A stretch of 64,000 nucleotides of DNA from CALCNS01 sp937897315 (GTDB lineage: Bacteria > Bacillota > JAAYKD01): contig DAINOJ010000004.1 of assembly GCA_036744005.1 (NCBI GenBank), positions 62,001-126,000 of the forward strand, read 5' to 3'. The notes beneath the pieces are model-generated. The model searched no databases and was not told the origin of the DNA. It saw nothing but the letters and a program-made list of their open reading frames with translations. Shown piece by piece: positions 45,024-53,300 of the stretch. Numbering within the stretch: position 1 is the first letter of the stretch; each line of letters starts with the position of its first letter. A program made the position numbers and the translations under genes.

Positions 45024-45194
45024 CTATTTGGCTTTACGCTTTGTAGCCGGTCTTTCGGCGGTCTCTGGAATAATCCAAATACGGCTGTACATCTGAGCGC
45101 CCGGAATTTTATTTTCTTTGCACCAGAGTTGAACTTGACGTGACGTAACACACCACTTCTTTGCGGCTTCTTGAACCGTCATGTACCCATTCAT
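45024..45194 (-). CDS. Small excisionase/MerR-like helix-turn-helix protein
   Basis: 56 residues. GGAGGT lies seven bases before the ATG. The sequence YMTVQEAAKKWCVTSRQVQL, then WCKENKIPGA and RIWIIP, is the winged-HTH pattern of small excisionase/MerR-type DNA-binding proteins, ending in a basic tail. It is the first gene after the cassette promoter and 66 bp ahead of the methyltransferase fusion, so it is co-transcribed with the defence operon. Three inverted repeats surround the promoter. The simplest reading is an autoregulator that holds expression of the methyltransferase and helicase in check, similar to C-proteins of restriction systems but unrelated in sequence. Role in excision of the element is an alternative. 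Confidence 0.75.
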   Translation of the reverse strand: MNGYMTVQEAAKKWCVTSRQVQLWCKENKIPGAQMYSRIWIIPETAERPATKRKAK

Positions 45195-45217
45195 CACAGC
45201 GACCTCCAGTTCACCCA

Positions 45218-45279
45218 GTATAATTACTTTATTATACTTCGTCTAAACGAAAATTTCAATAGAATTCTGGAATATCCAG
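45218..45279 (-). promoter_or_regulatory. Sigma-A promoter of the defence operon with three inverted repeats
   Basis: On the minus strand a -35 TTGAAA (45254-45259) and a perfect -10 TATAAT (45231-45236) are 17 bp apart. Three inverted repeats overlap it. GTATAAT/ATTATAC at 45218-45224 and 45231-45237 covers the -10. TTCGT/ACGAA at 45238-45242 and 45247-45251 fills the spacer. CTGGA/TCCAG at 45267-45271 and 45275-45279 lies just upstream of the -35. The arrangement fits an operator for the HTH protein encoded immediately downstream. Confidence 0.8.
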
Positions 45280-45349
45280 TAAATAAAGCGACAAAAAACT
45301 CTATAACAGCTTTTTTACGGACAACATTTTTTCACACTTTCTTTGTCAT

Positions 45350-46030
45350 ATGAATATGGGCATCGGCAACGGGCAGTTTGCGCCTGACCGCGCAGTCACA
45401 CGTGAGGAAATTGCGGTCATCTTTGCAAACTTTGCCAAAGCTACCGACCACACCCTGCCTGTCACCCGTACCGTTACAATATATGCGGACGCTTCCAGCA
45501 TTGGCAATACCAACAAAACAGCAGTACGGCCATACAGCATAGGCATCATGATGGGCGGCAGCGGCAGCAGGTTCAACCCCAAGGCCGGAGCCACCCGCGC
45601 CGAGGTTGCGACTATGCTCCACCGCTATGTCAAGCTGACCATTGATCCCTCCACCGCCCAGGGCTGGGCAAAAAACGACGATGGCCGGTATATGTACTAC
45701 AAGGACAGCAAGCCCCTCACCGACTGGCAGACCATCGATGGTGTGAAATATTATTTCTACAGCACAGGCGTTTTACAAACCGGCTGGGTGAAGGACGGCA
45801 ATAACTGGCGCTTCTACTCTGGCAACAAGGCTCTGGTCGGCTGGTGGAACATCGGCAGTGAAACGAATAAAAAACGCTATTACTTCGATGTGAATGCTGT
45901 CATGGTTCCGTACAAGTGGCTCCAGATCGACGGCAAGTGGTATTACTTCTACTCTGACGGCTCCCTCGCAGTCAGCACCAAAATCAACGGCTACAAGGTG
46001 GATGAAAACGGCGTGAGGAAAACGAAATAA
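45350..46030 (+). pseudogene. 5'-truncated SLH and cell-wall-binding-repeat surface protein
   Basis: About 226 codons remain. The frame starts inside an SLH motif (IGNGQFAPDRAVTREE) and continues through a second one (GSRFNPKAGATRAEVATML). Five or so aromatic cell-wall/choline-binding-type repeats follow: GRYMYYKDSKPL, TDWQTIDGVKYYFYS, GWVKDGNNWRFYSGN and KWLQIDGKWYYFYSDG. There is no signal peptide and no ribosome binding site at the apparent ATG, so the upstream part of the gene is missing. The matching 5' part is not found on the far side of the element. Base composition is clearly richer in GC than the neighbouring chromosome and the AT-rich DNA just upstream, marking a sharp junction near 45345. 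A perfect terminator follows. Confidence 0.8.
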
Positions 46031-46041
46031 TCACAGATATT

Positions 46042-46087
46042 CATAAAAGCACAGGGAGTCGACAATTCGACTCCCTGTGCTTTTATG
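46042..46087. terminator. Perfect 21-bp terminator hairpin
   Basis: 46042-46062 is the exact inverse of 46067-46087 with a CAAT loop. The stem ends in AAAA/TTTT, so it can work in both directions. It lies 11 bp after the SLH fragment stop. Confidence 0.9.
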
Positions 46088-46507
46088 CTCCGTATTCAGT
46101 TTGCTTTCCCTAAATTGTCCTTATGATACCGTGGACTTTGCTTGTATTCTATCTTTCCAAACGTAAGCGATGTGCTATAATCTTAACAAAGTACACAATA
46201 AGAATCAGCAAAACCGATTGAGAACTCAGTTGCTCGAAAAAACATTTGCATAACTAAACAGGCAATTGAATCTACGTAATGAACTGGCGTCCCTGAGGGT
46301 TTACATTTATATTATTTACTTCTTTTCAAGAAAAATGGACTACTTTTACTATCTTTTTTGCGTTCTGTGCATGAAAAAGGCACCCAGACTTTTTTTGTCT
46401 AGGTGCCTTTTGGCGTTGATGCATTTTTTTCGTTGTGCTACAACCCCTAGTTTTATGCCTAATTGAGCTCTTTCTAACTGATTATTGATCTGTTAGAACT
46501 ACTACCG
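46088..46507. other. Gene-free AT-rich stretch
   Basis: No frame with a ribosome binding site or a recognisable family is present. The only clear structure is a terminator-like hairpin at 46375-46411 (AAAAGGCACC and GGTGCCTTTT arms with one mismatch). It has no gene directly upstream on the plus strand, suggesting that a gene has been lost here. Confidence 0.6.
46375..46411. terminator. Orphan bidirectional terminator hairpin
   Basis: Arms 46375-46389 and 46397-46411 pair with one mismatch around a T-rich loop and have A/T-runs on both sides. It lies 97 bp beyond the stop of the small membrane-protein gene on the minus strand and may serve that gene. Confidence 0.75.
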
Positions 46508-46735
46508 TTATTTTCTTTTCCCCTCGATTTCTGCTATTGTTAAAAAAACTACTGCAATAGAAACAATTATTGAGCTAATAATTTTTAATTGTGGTAAAAA
46601 ACTATTCAACTCATAGTTAAAACTTATAATTGGTGCCGGTAAGTTACTACATAATATCGCAAGCGATAAATATCTTATACAAAATATCGCTACTGCTGAT
46701 ATCAATAAAACATGCGCTGTAGATCTTTTATTCAT
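46508..46735 (-). CDS. Small two-helix membrane protein, unknown function
   Basis: 75 residues. GGAGGG is four bases before the ATG, which is a slightly short but good spacing. Two hydrophobic segments are visible, about residues 8-30 (VLLISAVAIFCIRYLSLAIL) and 51-68 (LKIISSIIVSIAVVFLTI). They are joined by a short Asn/Pro-containing loop and end in a basic tail EGKRK. The family is not recognised. It is very AT-rich and stands alone between the truncated SLH gene and the S9 peptidase, in a region that looks like the edge of an insertion. A small immunity- or holin-like role is possible but has no support beyond size. Confidence 0.55.
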   Translation of the reverse strand: MNKRSTAHVLLISAVAIFCIRYLSLAILCSNLPAPIISFNYELNSFLPQLKIISSIIVSIAVVFLTIAEIEGKRK

Positions 46736-47206
46736 AATTCCCTCCTGGTTAATTAGTCATTGAAGATAAAAATAAAATACTTTTTACGTATCCTTAATAC
46801 AATATACTTGATAAAAAAGTAAATTGCAATAGTAATCGGTTTTAAATTCGCAAATCCATTTTTTCAACAGAATTCTTAAAATAGTGATACTGTTTGATGT
46901 CGTTCCAACATGGTGGTGTTATTCGTCTGTGCGCTTGGAGTTCTCGAAGCGATATTTACCGTTAGTAACGACGGTTACTTCTTTAGATTCTTTGTTTTCG
47001 GGCAAGATATTACAGTGTTATAGAGCAGTGTCGTTCTAAGTGGTGGCAAAGATTCCGTTATTTAGTATGATTATTGAAGGTTTGTTGAGTAATAACTACT
47101 AATGGACTAACATCTTTTTCGCCCTACGAAGGATTTTATCCCCGTTGTACAGAAATAACTGGCAACGGGGATTTTCCTTATCCCGTAATTGAAAGGAGTC
47201 GATTCT
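46736..47206. other. Long intergenic stretch before the S9 peptidase
   Basis: No convincing gene. Several short frames without starts suggest degraded coding DNA (for example around 46930-47030). The only strong signal is a hairpin at 47138-47172 followed by TTTTCCTT, 32 bp upstream of the peptidase start. Confidence 0.5.
47138..47178 (+). terminator. Terminator-like hairpin in the leader of the S9 peptidase gene
   Basis: ATCCCCGTTG at 47138-47147 is the exact inverse of CAACGGGGAT at 47163-47172 and is followed by TTTTCC. It lies 29 bp before the peptidase ribosome binding site region. It may end upstream transcription or act as an attenuator. Confidence 0.7.
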
Positions 47207-49219
47207 ATGAGCAAACGGCCAATTACCATTGATGATCTACTGGCTATGAAGTTTCCCGGCGACAGCCAATTAAGTCCCGATGGGCAGCATATTGTTTTTG
47301 TTCACACTGTCATGGACGTAGAGAAAAATGGCTACAAGAGCACCTTGTGGATGATGGACAATAATGAAACCGGTTGGAGCGAAGCCCGTCCGTTCACTAA
47401 TCATCAAATCACCGACAAACTGATTCGCGATACCGCGCCTCGTTGGACCTCTTGCGGTAAAGGTATTTACTTTATGAGCAACCGTAGCGGCAAGAATCAG
47501 TTGTGGTGCATTGCTGCCAATGGTGGCGAAGCCAAACAAGTCACCACTTGGGATGAGGGACTGGGTGGTTTAACCTGGAATCCTGCCAACCCACACGAAG
47601 TGGCCTTTTCCTCTTGCGTTCCCGGAACCAAGCCAGAACAGAAGAACAAAGATATGCGTGTGATCACGAAGATTCGCTACAAATTTAACGGCATGGGCTT
47701 TTTGGACCCCAGACCCAAACATTTGTTTGTTATGAACCTAAAAACCGGTGAATATAAACAAGTGACCGATGGCAAATTTACCGAATCTTCCCCGGCATGG
47801 AGTCCCGATGGAAAAACATTGGCATTCGCCAGCTCTCGACTGGAAAACGATGATATCAATGAAATTAACAATATTTGGACGGTCGACATTGCCAGTGGCG
47901 AAATCAAAGCGGTCACCAATAATGAAGGTACTGCCGGCAACCCAGTGTTTTCTCCCGATGGTCAATGGATTGCTTACTTAGGTCACGAAAAGGGCCAGGG
48001 TAGGAATGGTGTGAACACCAGTATTCTGGTTCGCCCTGTGGCCGGAGGACCAGCCAAAAACCTAACAGAACCGTTTGATTATACTGTAGGAAACAATTGT
48101 GGCGGCGATGCCAGAGCCGACGGTGGAACCGGTGCCTTCCAGTGGTTGGGTGACAGTTCAGGAGTATATGCGCTCATTACCGTTGCCGGTGAAACCAATA
48201 TTTATCGCTTCGACCTGAAAACCGGTGCCCAATCCATGGTTACCACTGGCAAACATGGCATAACCAGTTTCTGTGGAGCCGAAGGGTTAACTAAAAATGG
48301 TGAAATGCCGGTGTCTTATATACTAGACTGTTCGGTCTGCGCCAGTAATGTCTACTACAAATCTCCGGAAATGGAAAAAGGGATTAAGCTAACCAATCTC
48401 AACCAAGCGATGTTAGACGAAGTCTATGTGGCAAAAATGGAACCCATTTCTGCACTCAGCCGCGATCATGTTACCGTTCATGGTTGGTTACTGAAACCCA
48501 TTGATTTTGATGCAACCAAGAAATACCCCATGGTTTTAGAAATTCATGGTGGTCCTTATGGTGCTTCCGGTTGGAGTTTCTTCCACGAATACCAATTATT
48601 GGCTGCCAATGGTTATGCGGTTTTATTTAGCAATCCTCGTGGCTCTGCAACTTATGGCGAAAAACATGCTTTAGGTGTGATTGGCGATTGGGGTGGCGGA
48701 GACTATGCCGACCTGATGGCGATTACCGATCAAGCTGTGAAAGACAATGCTTGGATTGACGAAGCACGCTTAGGTGTGACCGGTGGTTCCTATGGTGGAT
48801 ACATGACCAACTGGATGGTCACTCAAACCCATCGTTTCAAAGCTGCTGTGACCTTACGCTCCATTTCCAATATGTATACCAAATATGGTGTGTCCGATAT
48901 TGGCTGGGTTGGCAATAAGTCTGGCATGGGTGGAGTCGATTTATGGGATGAAGGCGGCGAAGAGTTTATTATGAGTCGTAGCCCCATTCGCTATGCTCCG
49001 AATGTTAAAACACCGTTGCTTTTCATTCATTCCGAAGAAGATCATCGCTGCACTATGGAACAAGCCGAGCAGTTCTACGTTGCCCTGATGCGCTTAGGCA
49101 ATAAATGTGAATTCGTTCGTTTTGCCGGCGAGAATCACGAATTGTCTCGTAGTGGCAAACCCATGAACCGCGCAGACCGTTTACGCCAAATCATGCGTTG
49201 GTTTGATACGTATCTCTAA
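47207..49219 (+). CDS. S9-family prolyl oligopeptidase / acylaminoacyl peptidase
   Basis: 670 residues from the ATG at 47207; AAAGGAG is eight bases upstream and the upstream TTG at 47189 lacks a site. The N-terminal half is a beta-propeller with WD40/TolB-like blades (QLSPDGQHIVFVH, AWSPDGKTLAFASSR, VFSPDGQWIAYLG). The C-terminal alpha/beta hydrolase carries the catalytic serine in GGSYGGYMTNW, the Asp in HSEEDHRC and the His in GENHELSR. The enzyme would cleave short peptides in the cytosol; there is no signal peptide. This is the S9C subgroup by length and motif. It is a single-gene unit ended by a bidirectional terminator. Confidence 0.92.
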   Translation: MSKRPITIDDLLAMKFPGDSQLSPDGQHIVFVHTVMDVEKNGYKSTLWMMDNNETGWSEARPFTNHQITDKLIRDTAPRWTSCGKGIYFMSNRSGKNQLWCIAANGGEAKQVTTWDEGLGGLTWNPANPHEVAFSSCVPGTKPEQKNKDMRVITKIRYKFNGMGFLDPRPKHLFVMNLKTGEYKQVTDGKFTESSPAWSPDGKTLAFASSRLENDDINEINNIWTVDIASGEIKAVTNNEGTAGNPVFSPDGQWIAYLGHEKGQGRNGVNTSILVRPVAGGPAKNLTEPFDYTVGNNCGGDARADGGTGAFQWLGDSSGVYALITVAGETNIYRFDLKTGAQSMVTTGKHGITSFCGAEGLTKNGEMPVSYILDCSVCASNVYYKSPEMEKGIKLTNLNQAMLDEVYVAKMEPISALSRDHVTVHGWLLKPIDFDATKKYPMVLEIHGGPYGASGWSFFHEYQLLAANGYAVLFSNPRGSATYGEKHALGVIGDWGGGDYADLMAITDQAVKDNAWIDEARLGVTGGSYGGYMTNWMVTQTHRFKAAVTLRSISNMYTKYGVSDIGWVGNKSGMGGVDLWDEGGEEFIMSRSPIRYAPNVKTPLLFIHSEEDHRCTMEQAEQFYVALMRLGNKCEFVRFAGENHELSRSGKPMNRADRLRQIMRWFDTYL

Positions 49220-49224
49220 GATTT

Positions 49225-49264
49225 CAAAAAAAATAGGAGCCCTTTTTTGGGGCTCCATTTTTTT
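49225..49264. terminator. Bidirectional terminator between S9 peptidase and glyoxalase genes
   Basis: GGAGCCC at 49236-49242 pairs with GGGCTCC at 49250-49256 around a T-rich loop. An A-run lies to the left and a T-run to the right, serving two convergent units. Confidence 0.9.
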
Positions 49265-49270
49265 ATGTAT

Positions 49271-49642
49271 TTACTTGCGCATGGGCAGAACTTCTAGCCA
49301 GTAACCATCGGGATCTTCAATAAAGTAAATACCCATACCGGGGTTTTCGTAGCAAATGACACCCATTTCGGTGTGAAGCTTGTGAGCGGCTTCAAAATCA
49401 TCCACCACAAAAGCAATGTGGGATTCGTTGTCGCCCAATTCATACTTGCCTTCTTTATCACGCAACCAGGTGATTTCAAAGGTGTAGGATCCGGAGCCAT
49501 CGGTCAAGTGACAAATTCGGTAACTGCCGTCTTTGGCGGTGCGGTCGCGATGGATGGTCAATCCTAAGGCCTTTTCATAAAAATCAAGACTGCGTTGCAT
49601 ATCGGTGACATTAATGTTGCTGTGACTTAGTTTGAATTGCAT
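49271..49642 (-). CDS. Glyoxalase I-like VOC-family lyase
   Basis: 123 residues, the length of bacterial lactoylglutathione lyases. Two VOC half-repeats are seen with the four metal ligands: His7 in KLSHSNINV, Glu in YTFEITWL, His in ESHIAFVVDD and Glu in WLEVLPM. The FYEKALGL and IYFIEDPDGYWLE segments are typical. It would isomerise the hemithioacetal of methylglyoxal with a low-molecular-weight thiol; Bacillota often lack glutathione, so the thiol cofactor is uncertain. GGAGG lies before the ATG. It is the last gene of the addB-addA-hydrolase cluster, 14 bp after the hydrolase stop. Confidence 0.85.
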   Translation of the reverse strand: MQFKLSHSNINVTDMQRSLDFYEKALGLTIHRDRTAKDGSYRICHLTDGSGSYTFEITWLRDKEGKYELGDNESHIAFVVDDFEAAHKLHTEMGVICYENPGMGIYFIEDPDGYWLEVLPMRK

Positions 49643-49656
49643 GAGAGTTCCTCCTT

Positions 49657-50379
49657 TTAATTTTTGAGTTCAATGGAATCGCCGGGGTTCGATAGATAGG
49701 TTAAGATGCTGTATGGGGCAAGATCTTCCCGAATTATCTCGGTAAACGGGAAGAACTGTCCAAAGTGCATGGGGATGATTCGTGTGGGTCTGGCTTGTTG
49801 GGCAAACTGTAAAGCACCTTTGTGGATATCGGTTTTCATACGGGGGTCTATAGGGAAAAAGACGACATCCAGGGGCAAGGTGTGAAGGGTAACGACTCGT
49901 AATTCCCTTAAATAATCGGCCTCGGCCTTGGCAACTTCCTGTGGAGTCGATTCTTCTTGCCAATGCCAGTTGTTTAAATCTCCTGCGTGAAAGAGAGATA
50001 GATTACCTTTGCGCAAATGGAAGGAAACACCTTCATCGGTACTCCCAAAAGCAGTCACCGATAAGTCTCCCAACTGAATATTGTCTCCGGGACGCATAAA
50101 TTGGGCGGTGGGGTGTTTGACTTTCTTTTGCAGGTCATACCCAAAAACATAGTCGATGGGCCGATGTTGTTCCCAGGTTAGAACCACCGGGTTAAAGTGG
50201 TCGCCATGACCATGAGTGGCCAGAACGCTAACCCTTGGATATTTGAGAAAATCGTGGGGGCGTAACACGCCATCGCGAATACTCGACCCCGGAGTATGCT
50301 TATAATAGTCAATTACCACAAAATGGTCGGGCCATTCCAAAGCAAAAGCGCTGTTATGTAGATAGGTGATTTTCAACAT
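49657..50379 (-). CDS. Metallo-beta-lactamase-fold hydrolase (UlaG/UPF0173-like)
   Basis: 240 residues. The motif ATHGHGDHF (HxHxDH, about residues 55-63) binds the two metals. Further ligands are in LFHAGDLNNW and in PMHFGQ near the C-terminus. The YLHNSAFALEW start and absence of a signal peptide fit cytosolic MBL-fold hydrolases of the UlaG/UPF0173 type, whose substrates range from lactones to phosphodiesters. AAAGGAGG is just before the ATG. The gene start overlaps the end of addA by 26 bp, so it is co-translated with the recombination nuclease, but a role in DNA repair is not implied by its motifs. Confidence 0.82.
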   Translation of the reverse strand: MLKITYLHNSAFALEWPDHFVVIDYYKHTPGSSIRDGVLRPHDFLKYPRVSVLATHGHGDHFNPVVLTWEQHRPIDYVFGYDLQKKVKHPTAQFMRPGDNIQLGDLSVTAFGSTDEGVSFHLRKGNLSLFHAGDLNNWHWQEESTPQEVAKAEADYLRELRVVTLHTLPLDVVFFPIDPRMKTDIHKGALQFAQQARPTRIIPMHFGQFFPFTEIIREDLAPYSILTYLSNPGDSIELKN

Positions 50380-53300
50380 AAATCCTCCTTTCGGACTTGT
50401 CTAAACAGATATCTATATAGGGGCAATGCAAACAATGTTTCCCTGGGTTTTTACCATAATCGGCAATGTTTTGACCGGTTTCCATGCTAAAAGCTAGAGA
50501 AAGGGCTTCTTTGTGTGCGGACTTTAATTCCTCCTGAGACAACGGTATTTCTACGATTTGATGAATTCTCACCAGCACCAATTGAGCATAAACAACCGGT
50601 TTGTTCAACAAGTTCTCGATGGCCAAAGCATACCACTGCAATTGCAACCGGTAGTTTTCTTTTATGGTTGCGATGCTTTGAGAGAAATCCCCATCGATCT
50701 CTTTAACCTGATTGGTCTTATAATCGTAGAGGTGATAGGCCCCATTTTCGTCTTCGAGAAGCAGGTCAGCGACGCCTTCCAAATAAACCGAGTCACTGAG
50801 TGGAGCCAAAAAGGACCATTCTCGTCTCACGTTTTTTGAGGACTTTAGCTTTGCAACAAATTCAGTATTTTGCCAAAGCGCACGTACCATGCGAACCGCT
50901 TCTTCGCCGTATTCTCGTAGTTCGCTAAACATCGGTTCGGCCAATACGAGGGCTAGAACGTCTTCCGCGCTCTGTTCCTCAGTCATCCACTCGCACATTT
51001 TATGGACCATGGAACCAAAGAGCAAGGCATTGGGGTATCCTTTCATTTTTTCTTCTTCGAGGTCGTTATTCCCTTCTTCTTCCGTGCGATCACTGTGAGG
51101 GAACTCAACATCGATAGGAAGGAACACATCTTCTTGCAGCCACATACGGTAGCGTAAGTAGTAATTTCTTGGGCATCGACGATAGTTTAAAAGACCGGTT
51201 GCCGAAACTCGCAAAGAGGGTCTTGGTTGTGACAGAATTTTTTGCTGAAGGGGTCCAATTTCGGGGTGTAATGAATCCCCGGGAAAAGGGGTGAGCGTGA
51301 TCGGAGAAGGTGTAGTATGGAGGACCGATTCCTCGGGTAACTCCCAATTAGGAGGATTGGGGTTCTCTTCCTGTTCTTTCACGGTATGAATAAACAGATG
51401 AAAGGGCAAACCATGCAATGTGACGATTTCCGGAGGGGGAGTCATAGAAATGCTCTTTTCATAAGTGGGGTCCGTTTTCAGCCACTCTTGGATTTGCGAC
51501 CACCAACTCCCCGACTTGAAACGCCAATGATTTCCCCCGCACAAGACCAGGTAGTCTTTGGCTCGGGTCATTGCCACATATAAAACACGTTGCGACTCTT
51601 CACGCTCCGCATCCATCAACCGTTGAGCGGTATGTTTTCCTTTGCGATTGCCATTGCGAAGCGTCATACCGGTTTCGGTATGCCAAACAAGAAAATCGCG
51701 ATTGGGGTGGTCTTGTTTGCGCACCAAGTCCGGTAGGAATAAGACCGGGAACTCCAAGCCCTTAGCAGCATGGATGGTCATTACGCGCACGGCATCTTGA
51801 CCTTCGGTAAACAAAGTCAATTCGGCTTCGTTCTCTTCATCGGCCAGTTGATGAAAATACTGAAGACATTCGTGAATACCATAGAAATGGGTACCAGACG
51901 CTTCTTTGCTTAATGCCACCAACTTTAGGAGATTGGTCCAAGCCTGGTCTCCCATGCTTTCTGCCGCATAATAGGTTTCTAAACAGCAATCTTCAAGAAT
52001 TCGCTGGAGTAACGAGGGTACATCTTGGAAGGCTTGTAGCTTTTGCCAGGTTCTCATCTTGTGAAACGCAATCTGCCACCGTTCTTCGGCTTCCTTAGGT
52101 CCAAACCAGTCATGTTGAAGCCAACTCACTTTTTCTTTTCGGCAAGCTAAAGCATGCTCGGCCAAGGCTCGAAGGGGAATTCCATGGTAATCGGCAGTAA
52201 ACCAAGCCCAATTGGCAAAGTCATCCTCCACATTGGCGATGGCCGCTAAAGCATGCAGAAGATTTTGGATTTCCTCCCTTTGATAAAAAGCCCGGTTTCC
52301 TACCACCAAATAAGGAATCGCCCTGTTTTTGAGTGCGGCCTCATATAAGGATACATCGGTTCTGCTGCGGAAAAGCAGAGCCACATCACCAAAACGAACC
52401 GGACGACCCGAGACCAATGGTTCCGCTTGGGTTACCATGGTTTGAATTCGATCAGCAATATTCTTGGCTTCGGCTACTCGAAAGTGCTTTCCACTGGCTT
52501 CTTGAGTGAGTATAAGCTCTAGTTGAGGAATATCGGGATTTGCCGGTTTTACCGCAGCCATGGCCTCATAATCACGAAGGTGTTGCGAGAAATACGTGTT
52601 CACGAACTGAATAATATGTGCGCCACTGCGATAATTGGTTTCTAAATTTTTGTGTGGAGTCAAGGAGGTATGTTGCAAAGCATTGGCAATCTTCCCACCC
52701 ATTTTTTGAAACAACTCCACCACCGCTCCACGGAAGCCGTAAATCGACTGCTTTACATCTCCGGCAACAAATAAACTCTGTTCCATTCTTCCGCGATTTA
52801 AAAGCTCAATGAGTTCGAATTGAGAGAAATTGGTATCTTGAAACTCGTCGACTAAAAAAGCTTTGTATCGCCGTTGTAAAGACTCCACGATACCTGGGTG
52901 ATCTCGAAGCAACTGTAGAGTTTTATGCTCTAAATCATTGAAATCCAAACTGCGGTTTTTGCGTTTTTCTTGGTCAAATCGTTCTTGCATCGACTGCAAG
53001 ACTCGTAACGCAGATGGATAGAAGTTTTGCAACCAGATATCCCAAAGAAGCTGCAGCTGTTCGTCGATACGGCACGAAACGATACCATCGCGAAGAAGAG
53101 AGGCATTCTTACTAAGCTTTTCTCCTTCTTCAACATGATAACGCTCACATATTTCGCTAAGGTTCTGTAACCAAGTTTCTTGTTGCTCGCTGCTCCATTG
53201 CTCAAAGCAAGCCAAGTCCACTTCTCTTATTGCGTTGAGAAGAGAAACATGATCGCGAATCGCGGTGGTTCCCCGTTTATCAAAAGCAAAGGTTAGATTT

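Larger units (their letters stand above)
34248..45194 (-). other. DISARM-like (class 2 variant) anti-phage defence cassette
   Basis: Transcription order is HTH regulator, Vsr-like/cytosine methyltransferase fusion, DrmE-like, DrmA, DrmB, HNH-like nuclease. In known class 2 DISARM the set is drmE, drmA, drmB, drmC and the C5-methyltransferase drmMII; the helicase DrmA and DUF1998 protein DrmB are the defining pair. The four central genes are joined by overlap of 4 bp or gaps of 0-1 bp, so they form one translationally coupled unit. No phospholipase-D gene (drmC) is found. The extra nuclease functions are an HNH protein at the end and a Vsr-fold domain fused to the methyltransferase. Confidence 0.78.
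30541..45345. mobile_element. Putative integrative element carrying a DISARM-like cassette (limits approximate)
   Basis: Between the terminator of the giant gene and a 5'-truncated surface gene lie a large serine recombinase, a TnpW-like gene, a winged-helix gene and a DUF6870-like pseudogene, followed by the defence cassette. The first four are characteristic of Tn4451/Tn916-like Firmicutes elements and are clearly GC-richer than the chromosome around them. No relaxase, coupling protein or type IV secretion gene is present, so it is either a mobilisable remnant or a decayed integrative element. Neither end is defined: no long terminal repeat is seen, as expected for serine recombinases. The stated limits are an estimate. 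30541-30746 has no convincing gene, only an open frame of about 40 codons without a start and an imperfect inverted repeat (30648-30661 with 30683-30698). Confidence 0.5.

Noticed and set aside
34248..45194. Interpretation as BREX or a type I restriction system
   Set aside because: No PglZ, BrxC, HsdM, HsdS or HsdR motif is present. The helicase has the DrmA signature and DUF1998 is present.
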